Below are positions 58,526-64,000 of a stretch of DNA of 64,000 nt, piece after piece (position 1 is the stretch's first letter; each line of letters starts with the position of its first letter). The DNA lies in contig NZ_CANLOB010000012.1 in NCBI RefSeq assembly GCF_947492815.1, positions 62,001-126,000 of the forward strand. Direction: 5' to 3'. The notes below the pieces were generated by a model. The model made no database searches. It saw only the letters and a program-made list of their open reading frames with translations, and had not been told where the DNA came from. A program made the position numbers and the translations under genes. The stretch comes from an uncultured Dokdonia sp. (lineage in GTDB: Bacteria > Bacteroidota > Bacteroidia > Flavobacteriales > Flavobacteriaceae).

Positions 58526-60202
58526 ATGAAAAATACTATTTTAACATGCTCTCTATTCTTAGGGTTCATCACACAAACAATGGTAGCGCAACAAACTACT
58601 ACTAATCTAGGCGCTGGCTCTGGAACAAATGGAAATGATAATACTAATATAGGATATCAAACAGGTCCAACGACTACAGGCTTCAGTAACACATTTGTAG
58701 GGTCACTTTCTGGGTCATCAAACACAACCGGAAGGAATAATGCATTTGTAGGAAAATCTTCTGGACAATCAAATACAACAGGAAATGGCAACGTATATTT
58801 AGGAAACGACGCCATGACTTCTAATCAAACAGGACATAACAATGTAGCTGTTGGAAATAGAGCTGGATCAAGTAATAGTGCTGGATCTAGAAATGTATTT
58901 CTAGGGACAAGAACAGGAATGAATAATCAAGGGTTTGGTAATGTATTTATAGGAAACAGAGCTGGAGAATTCGAATCTGGAAACGATAAATTATATATAG
59001 ATAATACGCAAACAAGTACACCTCTTATTCATGGTGATTTCGCAACTGATTTAGTATCTATCAATGGGCGACTTTTTGTAAATGGATCGATACAAAGTAA
59101 TAGCGGTCTTGCAGTTAGTTCACTCGATAATTATCTAGCAATAACACGTTCTCTAACACCTGGAAAATGGTCCTTTAGTACTGGTAGTTCGGTCCTTCCT
59201 GGCCCTACTCCTCCTTTAGGGAGTACTATTTTTATGAATGTAGATCAAGCGAGTAAAAACATCGGTATTGGGCAAAACTCTAGTACAGAATTTGCACAAT
59301 TTACCATCACAAATAGTGGTGTCCCTTTGGCTTTTGAAAATTCAAGCACTGCTAATAATGCTGGTGGATTGTGGCGTTTCTTTCAAGTAGGTAATGCCGT
59401 AGGTTTTGATGTAAATACAGGAAGTACTGGGAATGAATTTGGAAATAATTACAAACGTCCGTTACGTATGAGTAATAATGGAAATGTAGGACGTGTAGGT
59501 ATAGGTATTACACTTCAAAACCCTTCTTACGAACTTGATGTAAATGGTACGATAAGAGCATCATCAGTGATTACAAATTCTGACAAGCGTTTCAAGCAAA
59601 ATATAACTCCTATCACAAATGCTTTAGATAAAATAAATGCTATGGAAGGGGTGAGTTATCAGTTTAAAGAGTTTAAAAAAGAAGGATATAATTTACCATC
59701 TGAAGAGCAATTTGGGCTCATCGCACAAGACGTTCAAAAGATTGCTCCTCACATTGTGAAAGAAGATGAACAAGGATATTTAGGAATTGATTACATAAAA
59801 ATCATTCCATTACTTATTGAATCTGTAAAAGAACAGCAAGCAAGTATTACAACACTTCAAGAAGAAAATGAGGATTTAAAACAAGCTATTCGTCAACTGA
59901 CTGGAGAAGATACAAACACGTCTAAAAAAGCGTCAATTGACGCCATATTATATCAAAACACACCTAATCCATTACAAGATCAAACAACCATTACCTATCA
60001 ACTCTCTAAAGAAGCTATGCTAGGAAATGCCGTTATAGAAATTTATGACTTTAATGGGACTGTTATTAAACGTTACACTAATTTAAAAGAAGGGAGAAAT
60101 AGCATTGAGGTACAGTCATCACTATTAACATCTAGAGTTACTTTTTACAGACTTATCGTAAAAGGGGAAGTCATAGCTACAAAAAAAATGTTGAAACGAT
60201 AA
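58526..60202 (+). CDS. YadA-head-like repeat protein with S74 intramolecular chaperone domain and T9SS C-terminal domain
   Basis: Repeats NNAFVGKSSGQSNTTGNGNVYLGNDAM / NNVAVGNRAGSSNSAGSRNVFLGTRTG; SDKRFKQNITPITNALDKI...QFGLIAQDVQKIAP (S74); C-terminal YQNTPNPLQDQTTITYQLS.... Confidence 0.82.
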   Translation: MKNTILTCSLFLGFITQTMVAQQTTTNLGAGSGTNGNDNTNIGYQTGPTTTGFSNTFVGSLSGSSNTTGRNNAFVGKSSGQSNTTGNGNVYLGNDAMTSNQTGHNNVAVGNRAGSSNSAGSRNVFLGTRTGMNNQGFGNVFIGNRAGEFESGNDKLYIDNTQTSTPLIHGDFATDLVSINGRLFVNGSIQSNSGLAVSSLDNYLAITRSLTPGKWSFSTGSSVLPGPTPPLGSTIFMNVDQASKNIGIGQNSSTEFAQFTITNSGVPLAFENSSTANNAGGLWRFFQVGNAVGFDVNTGSTGNEFGNNYKRPLRMSNNGNVGRVGIGITLQNPSYELDVNGTIRASSVITNSDKRFKQNITPITNALDKINAMEGVSYQFKEFKKEGYNLPSEEQFGLIAQDVQKIAPHIVKEDEQGYLGIDYIKIIPLLIESVKEQQASITTLQEENEDLKQAIRQLTGEDTNTSKKASIDAILYQNTPNPLQDQTTITYQLSKEAMLGNAVIEIYDFNGTVIKRYTNLKEGRNSIEVQSSLLTSRVTFYRLIVKGEVIATKKMLKR

Positions 60203-60362
60203 ATAGCACCACACATTCATTCATCAATTCAACAAGAAGGTCTCTAAGAAGATTTATTTCGTTAAACTGAACTTGTTTCAAAATGACGTTTTAAACTACT
60301 TTTTAGAACCTTCTTTATACGTTTAATCACTTTTCTTTCTATGGTTGTGAATTTCATAGGTT

Positions 60363-60378
60363 CGCTTTCGCGAAAGCG
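60363..60378. repeat. interspersed palindrome CGCTTTCGCGAAAGCG
   Basis: Perfect 16-bp palindrome. Confidence 0.95.
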
Positions 60379-60426
60379 TATAAAACTTTCATTACATCCG
60401 AAATATTATTTTTACATGATGCCTAA

Positions 60427-60537
60427 TACATTACCTCAGCGGTTGGTAGCATAAGTTTTGAAGTAGCACGTTCTCTTACTGGAAGATTTGTTATAGATTG
60501 GAAAATAGATGAATTTCCTAATTTAATTGTGGAATAA
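60427..60537 (+). pseudogene. 3' relic of a DJ-1/PfpI gene
   Basis: YITSAVGSISFEVARSLTGRFVIDWKIDEFPNLIVE* aligns in frame with the end of 57443-58210 (YITSAGGAKSFE...ARSLAGGLVIDWKLNEVPHLIVE*) with an internal ~13-codon deletion. Confidence 0.85.
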
Positions 60538-60569
60538 ATATCTATGACTCTAATTTTCCTATTAAAACT

Positions 60570-63500
60570 TTAACGTCCACGAACCTCACCTGGAACTTTA
60601 CCGTACTCCTGTTTAAAAACACGTGTAAAGTAATTAGGATCATTAAAACCTACCTCATAGGCAATTTCAGAAATATTCATATCAGTTGTTTCTAATAAAA
60701 CAGATGCTTTTTTTAAACGTATTGATCTAATAAATTGAGAAGGTGTTTGTCCTGTAAGTGCTTTTAATTTTCGATACAATTGAATATGGCTTAATCCCAT
60801 AAATTCAGAGATTGTATTGACTGACAAATCACTATCTTGAATATGGTCGTCTACATAAGAGCGTAATTTATCTATAAATATATTTTCTCGTTTAACTAAA
60901 GGCTCAGGAATTGTTTTGACAGTACCTGAATAATAGGCTTGCAGTTTCTCTCTGGTAGTCAATAAGTTTTTGAGTTGGACTAATAACTCCTCTTTCTCAA
61001 AAGGTTTAGATAAATAGACATCGGCACCTATGCCTAATCCTTCTAGTTTGGAAGAAATATCAGCTTTAGCTGTTAAGATGATAATGGGAATATGACTGGT
61101 TCGACTATCGTTCTTTAAAAAATCACAAACTTCATAACCATTTTTTTCAGGCATCATAATATCCGTTATCACAATATCTGGAATACGTTCTAACGCCATT
61201 TCTATTCCTTCATGACCATTAATAGCTACATTGATCTCATAACTAGCTTCTAGGATAGCTCGTATATATGTCACAACACCACTATTATCCTCTATAAGCA
61301 AGAGTAATGGTTTATCTGCTGTAGTGTGATCAGTAAGATTATTAATTTCGTCAATAGTTGTTTGAAATTCGTTCTCGGTAAAAATAGTGGCTAGTGTTTT
61401 ATCTACCTCTCTTTCAAATTCTTCATTTTCTATAGGTAAACATACTATAAAACGTGAGCCCCAAGACTTTTCACTCTGAACGCTAATAGAACCTTTCATT
61501 AATTCTATCAATTCTTTTGTTAAGGCTAGTCCTATTCCTGTACCTTCAAAAGTTTTACTTCTATGCTGAGCCTCGTTAGTATTACTAACTTGATAAAAAC
61601 GCTCAAAAATATGAGGCAAATCTTTAGCATCAATACCAGTACCTGTATCCTTAACGGTAATCTCAATATACGGTCTGTCTTTATGTGATATGGTCTTTAA
61701 CGTAAGATTTACTTTTCCACCAGGTCGTGTAAATTTGATCGCATTAGATAAAAGGTTATAGATTACATGTTGTAGCTTGATTTCATCATAGTCCATAACC
61801 AATCCTTTCATATCAGAATGGAAACTCAAATGTACTTTCTTATCTGAAGCCATAGAATAAAAAGACTCTGTCAAATATTTTAAATACAAAATGATGTCCC
61901 CTTTAGTTGTATCCATCTTCAAAGTTCCTGAATCCAGTTTTGATAAATCTAATAATTGATTGATAAGACGTAATAAGTTTTTAGCATTTCGTTTTATTAA
62001 ATCACGTTCTTTATCAAATCCTTTGATGGTATCATTCATGCCCATAATCACAGTAAGTGGGGTTCGGAATTCATGAGTAATATTAGTATACAAACGTGTT
62101 TTCAAATCGTCTACTTCCTTTAAGCGTTTTGTCTCTTGTTTTTCATATTGACGTTTTAAATTAAATCTATAAATAAGGGATCCAAGGCCAAAAATGAGTA
62201 AAACACCTACAATTTTAGCCCATAGTGTTTGATACCAATATGGTCGCACAATTACAGTAATATCGCGTTGGTTTTGAGAAGCAGTTTCTGGAACGAGTCC
62301 ACCTCTCATTTTAAGTGTATATATTCCAGGAGGGAGATTTTCGTAGCGTACCTTATTGTTATTTCGTGCAATAGAATTCCAGTCCGCTTCATAATTTTCA
62401 AGGTAATAGCTATAACTGTTACTCCCAGTACTTCTAAAATCAGTAACGAGGAAAGACAACTCAAAAAAGCGATCTCCGGGCTGCAATACGATGCTATCTA
62501 TGTTCTGAATTCCTTTTTTTTGACTTATGACTTTTTCTTCTTCTCCATTATATTGCGCATAAGAAGTAAGGATGATTTGTGATTTTTCAGACGAAACCTG
62601 ATTGTAATAACGCAACACATCCTCTGGAAAAAAACTAATAGTTGGACGATCAGTTCGATCTGTCCCAAAGAAGAACTGTCCTTTTTTACTTTTGTAATAC
62701 GAAGCTCTGTTGTATTCATAGCCCATCACATTGGGATGAAGCGGAAAGTCCATAAACTGCCCAGTTTCTGAATCGAAACGAAAAATACCCTTGCTAGTAC
62801 TGAGCCATAAAAAGCGATCATCATCTTCTGGGAGAATACCATATACCAAACGGGATTCTGGATTGTCGGGATCAAAGGTATAATGTGTAATGTCCGAAAA
62901 GCCAGAATCAATACGACTCAATCCCGACCCATGCCCAATCCACATACGTCCTTGACTATCTTCGTAAAAAGCAGATACTACATTGTTTGGCAGGGAGATG
63001 GCGCCTTCATCTTTTCGATCCAGATGATGTAACAAAGTTCCATCTTCATCAAAAACAAAGATGCCTACGCCATAGGTACCTAGCCAGATCGTACCATCAG
63101 AAGGACGTTGGTACCAGTCATTAAGACTGACTACCGCCGATTGTAAGGCTTTAATAGGAATACGCTTAATGCGTTTGCCTGTATCAGGGTCATAAATGCC
63201 TATATAGGGAACGCCCCAATGAGCTTTCCATAATTCGCCCTTTGTAGTAATAAGAGATAAATAAGGTCCAAGATTAAAATCCAATTCCACATCATCAAAG
63301 TGTTTGGTATATCCTTCAACGGGGTTCACAATTCCGTTACCAGCATGCATTTTGTCCTTATAGGAATTCACATGATACCAATAGCTTCCAGCAAGGTTTC
63401 TTTTTGCCATAGGAACCACCTTATCGGTATCAGGGTCATACCGATTTATTGAAGAGCCTTGTTCATATTTGTTATACAAGTCGACACTTCCATAAATATA

Positions 63501-64000
63501 TCCTTCCGTATCCTCTATAAAAGAACGCAAGCCTAAAGGTGATAGTAATTTAAAGGCAGGAGGTTGTGGTGTTAATTTATGAAGCCCATCTATACTACCC
63601 CACCAGATAATTCCGGATTTTGTTTTGAGGATTGTAAAAGGGTGCTTGGTTAAAAAATCTTCCGAGGTATTAATAATTTGAATAGGGTTGTCAAGTACTT
63701 CGTCCAGATTTCTGGCATCAGCAAATGAAAAATAACGCTCATTAATAATGGTTATCCGTTGCAAGTAATTATTAGTATCCACATTAGAAGAAATGGTTCC
63801 ACGTTCTGTTGAAATCACTTCTTTAGTCAATGTAAATTGATTGCTATTGGCAGTTTTTTTCCATACAGTACAGGAGTTGATATACTGCCCACTTTTATAT
63901 GCAAGATTTTGTTTACACGCCCCTCCCAGCCAGACTGTGCCATCTTCTTCTACCTTAAAGTTAAACGTTGTGATAACAGACGCAGGTACTTGAGGGATCG
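60570..64000 (-). CDS. hybrid two-component system (Reg_prop/Y_Y_Y/HisKA/HATPase/REC/AraC), partial, runs off the right window edge
   Basis: FTNITHEFRTPLTVIMG, NLLSNAIKFTRPGG, GTGIGLALTKEL, receiver LLLIEDNSGV...DIVITDIMMPEKNGYE, AraC HTH SEIAYEVGFNDPNYFTRVFKQEYGKVPGEVRG. Frame stays open past 63830 to the edge (TFNFKVEEDGTVWLGGACKQNLAYKSGQY...). Confidence 0.93.
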   Translation of the reverse strand, partial: IPQVPASVITTFNFKVEEDGTVWLGGACKQNLAYKSGQYINSCTVWKKTANSNQFTLTKEVISTERGTISSNVDTNNYLQRITIINERYFSFADARNLDEVLDNPIQIINTSEDFLTKHPFTILKTKSGIIWWGSIDGLHKLTPQPPAFKLLSPLGLRSFIEDTEGYIYGSVDLYNKYEQGSSINRYDPDTDKVVPMAKRNLAGSYWYHVNSYKDKMHAGNGIVNPVEGYTKHFDDVELDFNLGPYLSLITTKGELWKAHWGVPYIGIYDPDTGKRIKRIPIKALQSAVVSLNDWYQRPSDGTIWLGTYGVGIFVFDEDGTLLHHLDRKDEGAISLPNNVVSAFYEDSQGRMWIGHGSGLSRIDSGFSDITHYTFDPDNPESRLVYGILPEDDDRFLWLSTSKGIFRFDSETGQFMDFPLHPNVMGYEYNRASYYKSKKGQFFFGTDRTDRPTISFFPEDVLRYYNQVSSEKSQIILTSYAQYNGEEEKVISQKKGIQNIDSIVLQPGDRFFELSFLVTDFRSTGSNSYSYYLENYEADWNSIARNNNKVRYENLPPGIYTLKMRGGLVPETASQNQRDITVIVRPYWYQTLWAKIVGVLLIFGLGSLIYRFNLKRQYEKQETKRLKEVDDLKTRLYTNITHEFRTPLTVIMGMNDTIKGFDKERDLIKRNAKNLLRLINQLLDLSKLDSGTLKMDTTKGDIILYLKYLTESFYSMASDKKVHLSFHSDMKGLVMDYDEIKLQHVIYNLLSNAIKFTRPGGKVNLTLKTISHKDRPYIEITVKDTGTGIDAKDLPHIFERFYQVSNTNEAQHRSKTFEGTGIGLALTKELIELMKGSISVQSEKSWGSRFIVCLPIENEEFEREVDKTLATIFTENEFQTTIDEINNLTDHTTADKPLLLLIEDNSGVVTYIRAILEASYEINVAINGHEGIEMALERIPDIVITDIMMPEKNGYEVCDFLKNDSRTSHIPIIILTAKADISSKLEGLGIGADVYLSKPFEKEELLVQLKNLLTTREKLQAYYSGTVKTIPEPLVKRENIFIDKLRSYVDDHIQDSDLSVNTISEFMGLSHIQLYRKLKALTGQTPSQFIRSIRLKKASVLLETTDMNISEIAYEVGFNDPNYFTRVFKQEYGKVPGEVRGR

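Noticed and set aside
5088-60378. Interpreting the dispersed palindromes as a CRISPR array or as transcription terminators
   Set aside because: Copies are kilobases apart, irregularly spaced, often inside coding sequence and lack T-runs.

Overview
AT-rich flavobacterial (Bacteroidetes) chromosome segment, about 40 protein-coding genes, with no rRNA, tRNA, CRISPR array or intact mobile element recognised. The central part (about 32.4-55.2 kb) reads as a laminarin / beta-1,3(1,6)-glucan utilisation locus. It contains a T9SS-secreted multi-CBM protein, a divergent Reg_prop/Y_Y_Y/HTH regulator, a glycosidase-like domain fused to an outer-membrane beta-barrel, a CBM lipoprotein, GH16, a GH149/GH161-like phosphorylase, a GH17 lipoprotein, GH30, an MFS transporter fused to GH17, and a free-standing GH17. 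No SusC/SusD pair is visible in the window. The two transporter/barrel-enzyme fusions together look like the best candidate for an under-described system. Other notable signals: about 13 copies of a perfect palindrome (GCTTTCGCGAAAGC, often CGCTTTCGCGAAAGCG) scattered between and inside genes, usually read as AFAKA when coding; a possible transcription attenuator near 56.05-56.2 kb; an in-frame relic of a DJ-1/PfpI gene; three tandem T9SS-exported paralogs, two of them Asp-rich, with a gene-conversion-like identical block; a YadA-head/S74/T9SS-CTD protein; a poly-A frameshifted gene; and a likely CTG-initiated BCCT transporter. Family assignments come from reading motifs by eye; no database search was run.
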